A stretch of 64,000 nt of DNA. It comes from Thelonectria olida. Lineage: Eukaryota > Ascomycota > Sordariomycetes > Hypocreales > Nectriaceae. Position 1 is the stretch's first letter. Each line of letters starts with the position of its first letter. A model generated the notes under the pieces. The model was not told the DNA's origin. It saw only the letters and a program-made list of their open reading frames with translations, and did not search any database. Position numbers and translations under genes: made by a program. The stretch lies in NCBI GenBank assembly GCA_020736575.1, contig JAGPYM010000004.1, positions 2,046,001-2,110,000 on the forward strand, written 5' to 3'. Shown here piece after piece: positions 9,768 to 20,150 of the stretch.

Positions 9768-11061
9768 TCATTCAACCAAGACAACCAGTTTCTCTCCACT
9801 GACACCCTTCTCGAATCTCTGTAGTCCCGTTCCAATAAGATCCCATCCTTTGCCGAGCACAGTAACAGGGACCGGGATCTGGTACTTTTGTGTTTCCAAG
9901 AGCTTGCCCAACCCGGCCATGGCGGAGAGGCCACCTGGAGCACCAAAAACTTGCCTGCCAAACACAACTGCCGATTGAACGCCGTCGGGGACTGCAACCT
10001 TCAGACCGGTAAAGACCTGCGAGTAAATACGAGGTCCGTTGTTGTTGAAAGCTCGAAAAACGTTGGGATCGGCTGCAGCTGCTGTAACGCAGTCAAGGAT
10101 GGCATCAACACCATCAGGTATCACCTCAGCCACGACGGAAGCAACCGACGAAGAGTTTCGGTCAATGATCTTTGCAGCTCCAAGGCCTTGAAGTCGGTTG
10201 TCGTGCTTGAGAGATGCAGTCGTTACAATGGTGGCGTCGGGCAATGCCTGTCTGAGCATCTGGATAGCTGCACCTCCAACGGCAGAGCTGCCGCCAAGAA
10301 CGAGCACATTACGCAGTGCAGGAGTGGGCTCTCCCGGCGCCTTTGACGAGATATGTGGGATCGGAACGTGCAGACCGAAGAGAATGGCGGCGGCCGCAGT
10401 AAGGTAGCAGATGCTAGAAACATTATGCGAGTTAGCTTGCCACTGCATTTGCCAACTTGACAAAGGTACGGTCATCAATGGAGGGGTGAGATTATACGAG
10501 ATTGACTCACGGAAGCGATACAGCATCCTCAAAGCTGCATGAGGGAGGCTTCAAGGAAACGAAATGCTGAGGCACCGTGACGATCTCTTGGAAGCCAGCC
10601 GTCTTGCCCCCAATACCAGCGAGAGAGAAGACGCTATCGCCGGGCTTGAAGGAGGTGACATGGTCCCCAACCTGCTCAACCACCCCAGCAACGTCCAGTC
10701 CGAAAGTTGCAGGCCAAGTCTGCACCATTTCTCCGCGGCTCAACATCTTCCAGTCCAGCGGGTTGAGTGCTACGGCCTTGATACGAATGCACACATCGGT
10801 GGGCTCGGGTGCGGGCCTTGGTACGGTTGCAAAGGCAAAAGGACCACCCTGCTGCGTTGCCTGATACTGAAGCATGGTATTGGACATGGTTGGATATGAC
10901 GAAGCGAAGAGGCGTGTGCGGAACGAGAGTGGTGGTGGTGATGGTTGTGATGGTCGAGCGGACGGTGTTGGTGTTGAGAGGAAGCCTTTTCTCAACGTGG
11001 GACGTTTTGGAAGAGCAACAGAAGGCCACCAATTCTTATTCGAAGCTAGAACAGACCGCAT
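9768..11061 (-). CDS. MDR-family NADPH oxidoreductase (enoyl-reductase-like)
   Basis: Exons 11061-10511 and 10413-9768, 398 residues. The GroES-like domain (NPLDWKMLSRGEM, then FGLDVAGVVEQVGDHV) is followed by the Rossmann fold with VLVLGGSSAVGGAAIQML. The Cys ligands of zinc alcohol dehydrogenases are missing, so this is a zinc-free quinone or enoyl reductase-like member, in the group fungal annotations call zinc-binding alcohol dehydrogenase or trans-acting enoyl reductase. The start at 11061 adds about 58 residues rich in Arg, Ser and Pro with almost no acidic residue, resembling a mitochondrial presequence; a start at 10887 (MSNTMLQYQ) would give a plain cytosolic enzyme, and sequence alone does not decide. 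It diverges from the cupin gene. Confidence 0.8.
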
Positions 11062-11177
11062 CGCTCCTTCTATTATGACTTTCAGCGCGCCTGCCTCGAG
11101 AGTAGGGTTCTGATGAAATAGTTACGTAGTCCTAACGCAAGATACCTCTCTATCTACCCTAAGTCCGGGAAGGCGCC

Positions 11178-11197
11178 TACGTACGTACGTACGTACG
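11178..11197. repeat. Short (ACGT)n microsatellite
   Basis: Five uninterrupted units of a self-complementary tetranucleotide, in the MDR/cupin promoter. Confidence 0.9.
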
Positions 11198-11541
11198 ACA
11201 TGGGGACGAGATGCGTGAATCACGACCGACGTCGGCTCTCGCGAGCGGACTTAATGATTCCCTAAACGATGATGGAAGAGGGAGAAAAGATTTGATGCCT
11301 GCGCCCGAAGTCTGCATGATGAACCCACTTGACGGCGACGAGTTGGAAGATGGGGGCATTGAGACGGCCGGCCAACACGATGCCTTGAACGGACTCCGTA
11401 TGTTGCCAACCTGGCACCCAGAGCCCCGGTAGCTGTGTCCGAGACTCGCGCGATAGTGATCGAACTGAAACAACTGCTTCTCACGTCACTCGCTGTTAGC
11501 ACTGCGACGGTGAGGCTCCCGGGAGCCATATGCACCCACGG

Positions 11542-11552
11542 CCGGAAGCCGG
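11542..11552. promoter_or_regulatory. CCGGAAGCCGG, CGG-N3-CCG element
   Basis: The core CGGAAGCCG is the exact reverse complement of the core CGGCTTCCG in the 1875-1885 element; the outermost pair is C/G instead of T/A. Confidence 0.45.
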
Positions 11553-11880
11553 ACGGGACATGGCCTACAAGTTGCCATCCAGAAACGGTTTCAACGAGCC
11601 ATACAAAGACGGAAATATCGGCGATAAGCATCCATCATATACCAGCCATCGCCCGCCCGAGCGAGAGACGTTGGGTTCAACAACACATGTGTGCAGGTCC
11701 AAAAGGGGAAATCCTTAACTTCTCTTAACTCCGCCTTTGTGCAACGCGACCGCAACGGGAACACGACTGCTCGCAATTGGCCTGAAAGAAGACCACCAAG
11801 GAGTGAGACAATGGATTCCATTTGTCAAAGAGTTGTTCGCTAATGAGCCAGTTCTAGACCAACCGGAAACCCCCACGACA

Positions 11881-12569
11881 ATGGACGCTTCACTTGATGC
11901 ATATGCCGAGACGCTTCGGATCAACCACTTCAAGCCCAGTGAAGTTCCGTGGCGCCGTCTTGGCCAATGTGAGTGTTCCCTTTTGGGTCAATTCTCTTAC
12001 TAGGTCGACCAGTGCAGTAACTGGTTTCACTTACAGACCTCTGGCGGCCCATTGAGGATGGCTCCAACACGCAGTACCGTCTGGCTGTGATTGAGAGTCT
12101 GCTGCCCCCAAACACCAACGGTCCCGTGTTTCACTTCCATGAGATGCATGACGAAGGCTTCTATGTCACGGTACGTGAAATATACTAGTTGCCTTACCCA
12201 CCAAGACTTGGGTGTCTAACATGACCTTCAACATGATAGAAGGGCACTGTCCGCTTCCACTCTCCAGGCCGCCCCGATGTAGACTGCAAGGCGGGTGAGA
12301 TGTTGACGGTTCCCGTCCGACTTCCTCACAGGTTCAGCAACCCGTTTGATGAGGAAGCCGTCTTCATCAACACGGCCACTCCTGGTTTCTTCATTCGCTA
12401 CTTTGAGTACCTAGAGGAACTCATCGGCAGCGGCACTGAGCTCACCCCAGAGATCAACAAGGAGGCTCTTCTCCGATTTGCCACCATTCCGCTCAAGGAA
12501 GAGGATATCAAGCGAATTGAGAAGAGCTTTGCTGACAAGGCAGAGGCGGAGAAGAAGCAGGTCAAGTGA
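11881..12569 (+). CDS. Small cupin-domain protein
   Basis: Exons 11881-11968, 12037-12170 and 12240-12569; 183 residues, a single-cupin length. The first cupin motif is seen as VFHFHEMHDEGFYV, with His-x-His and Glu ready to bind a metal, and the second as VPVRLPHRFSNPF with the third His. A lysine- and glutamate-rich tail closes the protein. Small cupins in fungal polyketide clusters act as oxygenases, decarboxylases or cyclisation helpers; which applies here is not visible. It pairs divergently with the MDR reductase and converges on the regulator gene, whose stop is about 290 bp away. Confidence 0.8.
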
Positions 12570-12863
12570 GCTTTGGACTGCGAGTCTTAGTCCAGTAACT
12601 GGGTAGACCTCGAGTGATATAGCTATGATGCAATTGACATGAATGTTGGATTCGTTTTCTATCGTGTCAAGCAGATTGCCACGCTTTGTCCCCTTTACTC
12701 TGTACAACAAATATGTACATGCACAAGAACTATTCCGAGTGAATGAATGATAGCTGCCTTGGCTTCTACATTGAGGGTCGATTTGATGACCATATTGATC
12801 TTGAAAAATACCCCCAAGTAGTACCCCAAGTAATGAATGTACATGGGACTCCCACCTAACTAC

Positions 12864-15383
12864 CTAATCCTCACTGCCAAAGACTGCAATGTCGTCATTC
12901 CCTGAAAAGAAGTTGAACATGGACATGGGGTCGTCCTCTGGCCTCTGACCATGCCCCTGCATGTGCTCGGCAAACACATCAAACACCTCCGTCTGGCTGG
13001 ACAGCCGCGGCCGCTTGCCTACGCGTCCTGTGGAGTCGGCTTGCTGCTGCTTGTACGATGACGAAGCTGGCCAAGGCGACAGGCCGATGCCGCCGTTGGG
13101 GTTCGCTGTCGAGGGCCACGGCGAGACGCTGCGCGGCGATTCAAAGGGCTGCATGAAGGGTAGCAGCATGGAAGATGTATTCGCGGCCTCGCTGGCGGCC
13201 GCGACCACGGTCGACGCGAAGGGGACGTCGGGCTCCGGCGTCGAACCCTTGCGGGAGCCGCCCGCGTGGCCACGCTGGGAGCCGGACGAGGCGCTGGAGT
13301 GCAGGCTCGACAGGTCGTTGAAGATGATAGAGGGCGTGGTGGCCGCCTCGGGGAAGCGTTGCTGGCGGATGACTCGCAGCATCGTGTCGAGCGTGCGGCT
13401 GAGCTTCTGCGTCAGGTTCTCGATCTGCTCGTGGTCGGTGGCGGCTGCGAAGCGATGGCGAAGAGTCTCGAGGAGCAGCATTTCCTCATCGGGGCGATTT
13501 GGCGTCGCTTCAGGGGCTGCTATTGGCTGGAGCGACAGGTTCTTGGCGACCTGGAAGATGGCCGCTAACGGGAATATCGCCGTCAGTCGGGGCAGTGATG
13601 CTGCCGTGTCGTTGTCGCCGCAGAGAGAAGGCGGCTGAGTTGTCAGCGAAGCCTCGGATTCTTCTTCTGCCTTCTCCATGGCCAAGGGGCTTGGAGGTCG
13701 CTTCCGGCCGAGGAGCTGGTCCAGCGTCTCGACAAAGCGTGCGTCTGGCTTGGACGACGTTGCTAGCAGGAAGAAGAGACAACATACTTTGGCGTCACTG
13801 AAGGCGAGAGCACCCAGTCTCGGATCGTCACTGCATCTGCAAATGCAGAGCCGCGTTGCGAAGAAGGACAGGGCCAAGTTTGTCCCTTCGCTGGACGAGG
13901 CCGACTTCTTTATGACTTGGTGCGTTGCCGCCCAGCGCTCCAAGTTCTGCTCCAGCTTGGAAAGCAGTTGAGAGTGCTTCGAAGGGGGCAGATTTGGCGC
14001 CTCGGCCGAATGGAGATGACGGTAAACTTCATCTTGAATGTGAGCCAGCTCGAGCCTCGCCGAGTGTTTAACCTCATCTCCGTCTGCTTGGCCATACAGA
14101 GGAGGAATGCTCGAGTCAAAGGTAGGAAGCCAGGATGACGATCCTCTACAGATGGCGAAATTCTTGTCCCTGATGTACAGAGATAGAAAGACCTTTTGCT
14201 TTTCCATGGCCTCGTCAGAGTCTACACTGCTGAAGGATGCGCGGCTCTGGTGGAGGCCCATTGTCCGGGCGAGCAAACAAGCCTGGGCAAAGACGACCTC
14301 TGCAAAGCCAGGGGGGCTATACTGTTCAGCAATGTGACTCTGTATTACGCCGAGTCAGTATAGCGCTCCAAAGTGAGTGTTCAGTCCGGAGGCCTCACTC
14401 ACCAATAGAGCCAATGCTTGGACATTGACGAGCCTGGGAGCTAGGAAGACTCTCGGATTGTTCACCGTCATCCTCAGTGTTTGCAGAAATGGTTGAATAA
14501 AAGGGCTGTTGCTTTGAGTCGACTGGTCTTTTCCCATAGCGAGCAACACAACTACGTTGAAACATACCGCCCACGCCTCGTCCATGGGGCTTAGAGGCTG
14601 GGCATGCTGGGAATAGATTCGATCAAGCTGCGTCTGGAAATTGGAGCGAAGAAACAAATCTGTGGCGTAGTCGGTGTTGTTAAAGAATGGACCGACGACC
14701 ATGTTGAGGAATTGCCTGGGAGGGAGATAGACTCTGGCCTGCTCAGATGGAATGTCCATGTAGTCTTCGTTACTGGCATCGGCACACATCCGCTCAAGCA
14801 GCATGCGGATCGTGGCCTTGTCGTCTCCAGGAGATGCGCTCTCTGGCGCCTGCGAGACATGATCATCGTAGAACTCCCTGCACAGAGAGTATAGGGAACA
14901 AGGCCCATGGTATCGATCGATCGAGTAGGTCTCATTCCGCACGACGTGTCGATCCTTACGGGTACCTGTCTCGGCCGCTCTGTCGGAGAAGTCTTCTAGA
15001 ACCCAGTCCTCGCCCTGGACAGGAAGAGACTGTCCGGCGCTCCCGCTCTTTACCAGTGACGTCAAGGCCGAGAGGTCGCTTTGGATGCTGTTCAACTGAT
15101 CCTCGAGCGCCTCGAAGTTCTGGCATCTGAAACAAGAGACGTTTCATGAGCCTCTGTCTTGTGCATCGGTTGCTGGGGCGGCGGGAAACTGGGGTTCATA
15201 TGCGATGCGATTAAGCAGGCAAAGTACTTACAGGAGTTTGACGTGGTTGATTCGCTTTCCCGGCGACGAGTATCGACACTCTACGCCGTCTCGCTTGCAA
15301 CTCTCGCATTGCGGACGTTCTCTCCCACAGCGAATCTTGCGGGCTCGGCAGTGTGCGCATGCCAAGTCGTGCGTGGACCACAT
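12864..15383 (-). CDS. Zn2Cys6 transcription factor, likely cluster regulator
   Basis: Exons 15383-15232, 15126-14403 and 14339-12864 give 783 residues. The DNA-binding domain begins almost at the start codon: CAHCRARKIRCGRERPQC then ESCKRDGVEC, a C-x2-C-x6-C-x6-C-x2-C-x6-C cluster. A basic linker and a short coiled region (LEDQLNSIQSDLSAL) follow, suited to dimer formation on inverted CGG triplets. The middle is the fungal-specific regulatory domain (LARTMGLHQSRAS and YIRDKNFAICRG are typical), and the C-terminus is Ser/Pro-rich and ends acidic, as activation regions often are. An upstream in-frame stop fixes the start. Placed inside the cluster and divergent to the dehydrogenase, it is the obvious candidate to bind CGG-N3-CCG (inference). 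Confidence 0.88.
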
Positions 15384-16235
15384 GGGCTGTTGCTACCATT
15401 CACCATCATCAGTCAGCCAGTCGTCGGGGAGTGTCTTGGGGAGGCGAGAAGATAGACAGTGACGAACCTCCTTGTTCTGACTATTCCACATTTCGCAGTA
15501 TCGATATCGAGACAGCCGTCTTGCTGGGATATGCAACAGAGACAATCAAGCGGAAAAAAGCAAAGCAGATTGTATATAGCTCGTCATCCAAGCCGCCAGC
15601 AAACGGAGCTGTGAAGTGGCCGGAGAAGATGGAGTAATCTAGGAGACACAGCAGCGGCGCAGTCCTTCCCACGGCGTAAGATCCCAACCTTACATAGGAC
15701 AATTGGCGCGATTGGAGAGCAATGCTGATATCGTTCGCATTGAGGAAGACAAGAGCCGGAGACATGCCCTCTTCGCTCTCTCTCGCATCCTACTAAGCCA
15801 ACAAAGTGGCCGGTGGCTTGGGTCTCCATGCTATTTGCCCAAGTACAGCGTGAGCATCCCGTCCGTAAGCCGCGTTTACAGGGGATGGACCAACTCGCCG
15901 ATCATGTGAATCTACATTTTGACGTTGCACAACCGTCTTCTTGGCTGAGAGACGGGACGGGAGCTTCCTGTGCTATTATCGACCTGCGCCCGGAGGCACC
16001 ATTCCTGACACGTCCGGCCATCGCCCAAGAGGATATCCATGACTTTCACGAGCTCCGTGATAGGGCTGTGTGCCATGGTAACCATGCGAGCCACACAGCA
16101 GGTTTGACCGCCTACAGCTAGAAATACTGCGCAGCAGACTCTCCTCTCTCACTCGAGGATCAACGAGCATTGCACCGACTTTCCTACTTTTCTCCTTCCT
16201 TCGTGATCCAGGGAAGTCCTTGATTCCTTGCCAAG
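15384..16235. promoter_or_regulatory. Shared divergent promoter, regulator and iron-type dehydrogenase
   Basis: About 850 bp between divergent starts. No CGG-N3-CCG element was found here, unlike in the four other shared cluster promoters. Nothing else recognisable. Confidence 0.5.
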
Positions 16236-17677
16236 ATGGCTACCGAATGCACCGTTTCGCCTCTCTTCGGCCTCTGGAAGCCCCAAAGCCACCTCAAGAA
16301 CCTCTACTACGGCGCTGGCTGCGTTGAGAAACATCTTCTCGCCATCCTCCCGTCTTCCTCATCCAAAGTCTTTATCATCACTGGGCAGTCCATCTCCACC
16401 AGGACGCCGTTACTGCAGAAGCTGGAGGGACTTTTGGGCGAGTCTCACGCCGGCACCTACGACAAGATCAAGCAGCACGGCCAGCAAGACGGCGTCGACG
16501 AAGCCACGAAGCAGCTCCTTGGCCAAATCGAAGCTGTCGACACGATCTTGTCGGTTGGTGGTGGGTCGCCCATCGATTCGGCCAAGACGCTCTGCTTCCG
16601 CATACATGAAGACACCGGGAAGCTCCTCACCCACGTCGCCATCCCCACGACTCTGAGCGCGGCTGAATGCACAGCGGGCGGCGGTTTCACACGCCATGAC
16701 GGCACAAAAGTCGGGTTCATGCACCCGTCTATGGGCATCAGCTGCATCTTCTACGACGCCACCTTTGCCAGCTTCACCCCCCAGCGTCTCTGGCTGGCGA
16801 CAGGCATGCGCGCCGTCGATCACGCAGTCGAAACCATGTACCATCGAAATGCCTCCGAGATGCCTTGGAAGGCTATGGCTATGTGGGCGCTGGCCGTCTT
16901 GGCCGAGGGCCTCCCCCATGCAAAGGCCTTCCACGGCTGCGACGACGCCCATCATGATGTGACGACCAAGCTGCAGCTGGCTGCCTTTGCGAGCTCGGGA
17001 CTGCGTGGTTCCAATTTTAGAGGCGGCATGGGGTTATCCCACTCCCTGGGCCATGCCATTGGGAGCCCGTACGGCATTCCTCGTGAGTTGTACCACCCCT
17101 TCCTTGTGCATTTGTTTCACTCGAGTCCCGGGTTTGGAGAAAGACCCGAGACATCACCGCCAGAGTAACATCATACATCCTACCTACTTCTTCGAACTGA
17201 TACACTCACACATGGCCAACGTACTGGGTCCATCCTCCTTTTCTCGGGAATCTCCGTACAACCCTCGTCTCAGATGGACACAAGTAGGAACCATGTCACC
17301 CCACGATCACCATGCTGATAATGAAGTAAGAAAGCTCAACATGCTGACTGGAGACTTCTTTAGATGGCGAAACCAGCTGTCTGACTCTGGCCCCTGTCAT
17401 ACGGCACAAAGCAAAGAATAGCAGCGCGGCCGCTAGGCAGATTGCCCGTCTACTTCCCGCGATGGGCGGTCAGCGCCGACGTGGTGACGACCGGGCTGAC
17501 GCTCTTGAAGTCGCACAGCGTGTGGAGGATTTGGTCATACAGCTGGGTCTCGCGCAGTCATCCCTATCTAGCCGTGGGGTGAGTCTGGATCAGGTAGCTG
17601 TTATCGCGGGCAAGGTCTCTGGCGAAGATGCAAAGGATGATGGCATTGTCAGATTGGTTGAAGGATTCTTCGTGTAG
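16236..17677 (+). CDS. Iron-type alcohol dehydrogenase / maleylacetate-reductase-like protein
   Basis: Exons 16236-17082 and 17364-17677, 386 residues. The intron is 281 nt, long for this window, and without it the protein would stop early. The join restores the family block GSPYGIPHGETSCLTLAPV. Other hallmarks are the nucleotide-binding VGGGSPIDSAKT, AIPTTLSAAE, and the metal-site region MRAVDHAVE plus LSHSLGHAIG, with the His ligands in place. Family members reduce maleylacetate after aromatic ring opening or oxidise simple alcohols. In an aromatic polyketide cluster this hints at reduction of a ring-opened or enol-keto intermediate, which is inference. It diverges from the regulator gene. 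Confidence 0.85.
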
Positions 17678-19138
17678 TGTCTGCCTTGTCCGGGAGCCGG
17701 ACGAGCCGGGCAACCTGGATAGCCCAACGCCCTGTCAGCACCTTAATCGAATGCCATGGTTCTAATACGAACTTTGCACCAATCTAGAGGCTGAGACATT
17801 GCGGAGATGGTTGTCCACAGCGGCAGGGCTTCCGGACGAGACAGGGCCCAGGGGCCGGCACATGTTCATATTCTGCCGTGCTAACTTGGCCAGTTGCACC
17901 GCTACGGCGACTTTGCTAGTTTTCTATGCTTCCAGGCTTCCTTCTGCTATCTGGCGCATATGCACGATACGGTGACAGTGGATGTACAGTAGGATTCCTT
18001 GTTGGTCATGACATCAGCAACTCACTTGCATAATGGTGCATCGTTATCGGAAGACACAGGTGTAGCAGACGGCCTCCCATTTGGTAGCCGACGACTAGGT
18101 TTGTCTTATGGGAGGGAGGAGAATCGGAAGCTGACCGGCCCGTTAGGAAAGGCGATGCATAGACTCTGCATGTATCTGCATATACGACGGGCCAACAGGT
18201 CTTGGTATTTACATTGTCGGTGCCGCCAACACAGAGCGATTCCAGTGTAGCATTGAAGCCTTATTTTGTTACATAACACTCAGCTCCGAGCCATGCCAGT
18301 GGCGGCATCTGCTTGAAAGCCAAGGCGCCCGGCATAGCCCTTTTCGGAGGCCTTTCGTGTGTCAGCCGGCAGTTGAATGATGACACTCTTGCAGAATGAC
18401 GACATGCAAAAAGAACCTTAAACGATGTTTCCTCCTCTGCCTTCTGAGGCGGGAGGATTCTCACCTTGATCGGTGCTTACATCCTCAGATCCGGTCAAGC
18501 TCTGACGGATGGATGGATGGACAGATGCCCAATGCGAGGGCTCATCCGTTGCACATCTTGACATCTCACTTACGCCTGAGCGAATGACTGTCGAGAAGCG
18601 GTTCCCTACTGCGGGCCGGTCCGCTATTAATTCTCCTTATGAATATCCGCCACGTTTGATGCCATGGCAGAGAAGAAGCCGCGGCATTGTTGCTGACACG
18701 GAGATGCGGATTGCCTGATCTGTACATATGAAAACATGGCGATAGATGGCAACTCTATCGGCACAGAGAGAGATGTCATCTATCGGCACGGGCGGAGGTG
18801 TCGTCGATGCGATAGATGGTAAGCACCCAAGTTGGAGGATCGATTCCATCGTCGCGAACTGGACCTTGGAACAAGCAGGTATCTCACAGCCTCATAACGC
18901 CCGCCGACTAAATTTGGACATTGCGTGTTACTCTATTGTTAATCTATTACACCTTTATGTAATTTCTGCATCGAGCATGGGACTTATGCAGACTCATCAC
19001 AGAATGGAGTTTTTAATATACACAGACAACGGGGCTCATGCAAACTCGTAAAGCGTCAATTTAGGCTACTGGGCATATGCAAAGTAATTTAGAATAAAAT
19101 AAACTGAACTATCGGGGTTCCGAGTTTCCGGCCGTTGC
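17678..19138. other. Intergenic, nothing recognised
   Basis: About 1.5 kb between the ends of the dehydrogenase and EthD-like genes. Only short frames without family features; the right 250 bp is AT-rich. Confidence 0.5.
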
Positions 19139-19609
19139 TCAAACGGCTTTTCCGTCAGTCACATGGAACTCGAACCAGCCCGTGACGAACTTGGTTCTGG
19201 CTGGGTCGGAAAAGACATCATGGTCCGGGTTGACTACAGACTTGTAATGCTCGTCGTTCTTGACCTTGACGTAGTCCTCGACGTCCCTGAAGACGATCTG
19301 GACAACGCAGTCAGAGTCGTCCACCTTGCTGGCGGGGATGCTTGGGAACAGCTCGTTCAACAAGGATCGCCCCTTGGTCGAGTTGTGTTGCTTGAGGAAC
19401 TTAGCCCACTTTCTGATTTGTAAACGATCGGAGTTCGGGGTAATTAGACCTACCATGTGGTAAGAAACAATCTTGTTCTTGATCAAAAGGTCCCTGAGGT
19501 GGTTGGCGTGTGTCTGGCTGACATAGTCGTGATAGAAGTCCTCGTCCATCCCGGGCTTCCGGTAGCCAAAGATGGTGACGGAGAATAGCCTCTGGGTCTT
19601 GATTGACAT
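19139..19609 (-). CDS. EthD-domain protein (small dimeric alpha/beta barrel)
   Basis: Best read as two exons, 19609-19454 and 19390-19139, giving 135 residues. The 63-nt intron (GTAGGT ... CTCAAG) is a multiple of three and has no stop, so an unspliced reading of 156 residues is also open; splicing gives the ungapped family pattern KIVSYHM-QHNSTKGRSLL. Features: start FSVTIFGYRKPGMDEDFYHD, then DCVVQIVFRDVEDYVKV and VVNPDHDVFSDPARTKFVTG, as in EthD-like proteins of the MdpH/TcpR kind in anthraquinone and xanthone clusters. Those proteins assist dehydration, decarboxylation or cyclisation of the nascent polyketide. It shares a promoter with the PKS, which fits action on the first PKS product. 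Confidence 0.82.
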   Translation of the reverse strand: MSIKTQRLFSVTIFGYRKPGMDEDFYHDYVSQTHANHLRDLLIKNKIVSYHMVGLITPNSDRLQIRKWAKFLKQHNSTKGRSLLNELFPSIPASKVDDSDCVVQIVFRDVEDYVKVKNDEHYKSVVNPDHDVFSDPARTKFVTGWFEFHVTDGKAV

Positions 19610-20150
19610 GATGAGTGTGGTGTAGATATGATAGTGATGGTGATTTGGTCGTCGGTCGATACAGATTGCTGTCTGCTAGCCATCCCAAAGAGTCAAGGTG
19701 CAGCAAGATGTCTTTTATCCTTATCAAACTGGGCCATCAGACAACTAACACGCAGATTCGCCAACTACCGGCTGCTTGGAATATTGGCTCGGCATCAATG
19801 GCTTCGGAGCGCAGTACCCGGGGGGCGAGTCGGGCGCCGAGCACCGTTTATCGACGCTCCCGATGCACTACGCGATGGCGACTTCGCCCTGTTCCGGCTG
19901 ACTTCCAGACGAGCAGCGAGTGGGTTGTATTATTGCATTCATCCTTCCCGGAGTGACAATAAGCTCGAATAAGCAAGCATGTCATGATAATGGATTCTTG
20001 TGGAAAGCTGGGCTGTGTCTGGGAGGGAGGGAGAGCGGAAGATAACGTAGAAGCCAAGGTCCAAAGGGGAGACCATATAGTCCAGCGATTGACCACATAC
20101 GGCTGCATCTAGACTCCTCATTCAACACGCCAGGTTCTTCTCGAATCAAC
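19610..20150. promoter_or_regulatory. Bidirectional promoter, EthD protein and PKS
   Basis: 541 bp between divergent starts; holds TCGGGCGCCGA at 19830-19840, close to the middle. Confidence 0.65.
19830..19840. promoter_or_regulatory. TCGGGCGCCGA, candidate cluster regulator site
   Basis: Third full copy of TCGG-N3-CCGA (spacer GCG), in the promoter that drives the PKS. Confidence 0.5.

Larger units (their letters stand above)
11062..11880. promoter_or_regulatory. Shared divergent promoter, MDR reductase and cupin
   Basis: About 820 bp between divergent starts. It contains a 20-bp alternating ACGT tract at 11178-11197 and the inverted repeat CCGGAAGCCGG at 11542-11552. An in-frame upstream ATG at 11737 could extend the cupin by 48 codons, but the added residues look non-coding. 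Confidence 0.55.

Noticed and set aside
17083..17363. Truncation of the iron-type dehydrogenase at 17168
   Set aside because: The apparent early stop lies inside an intron; joining 17082 to 17364 restores the conserved PHGETSCLTL block and the normal C-terminus.
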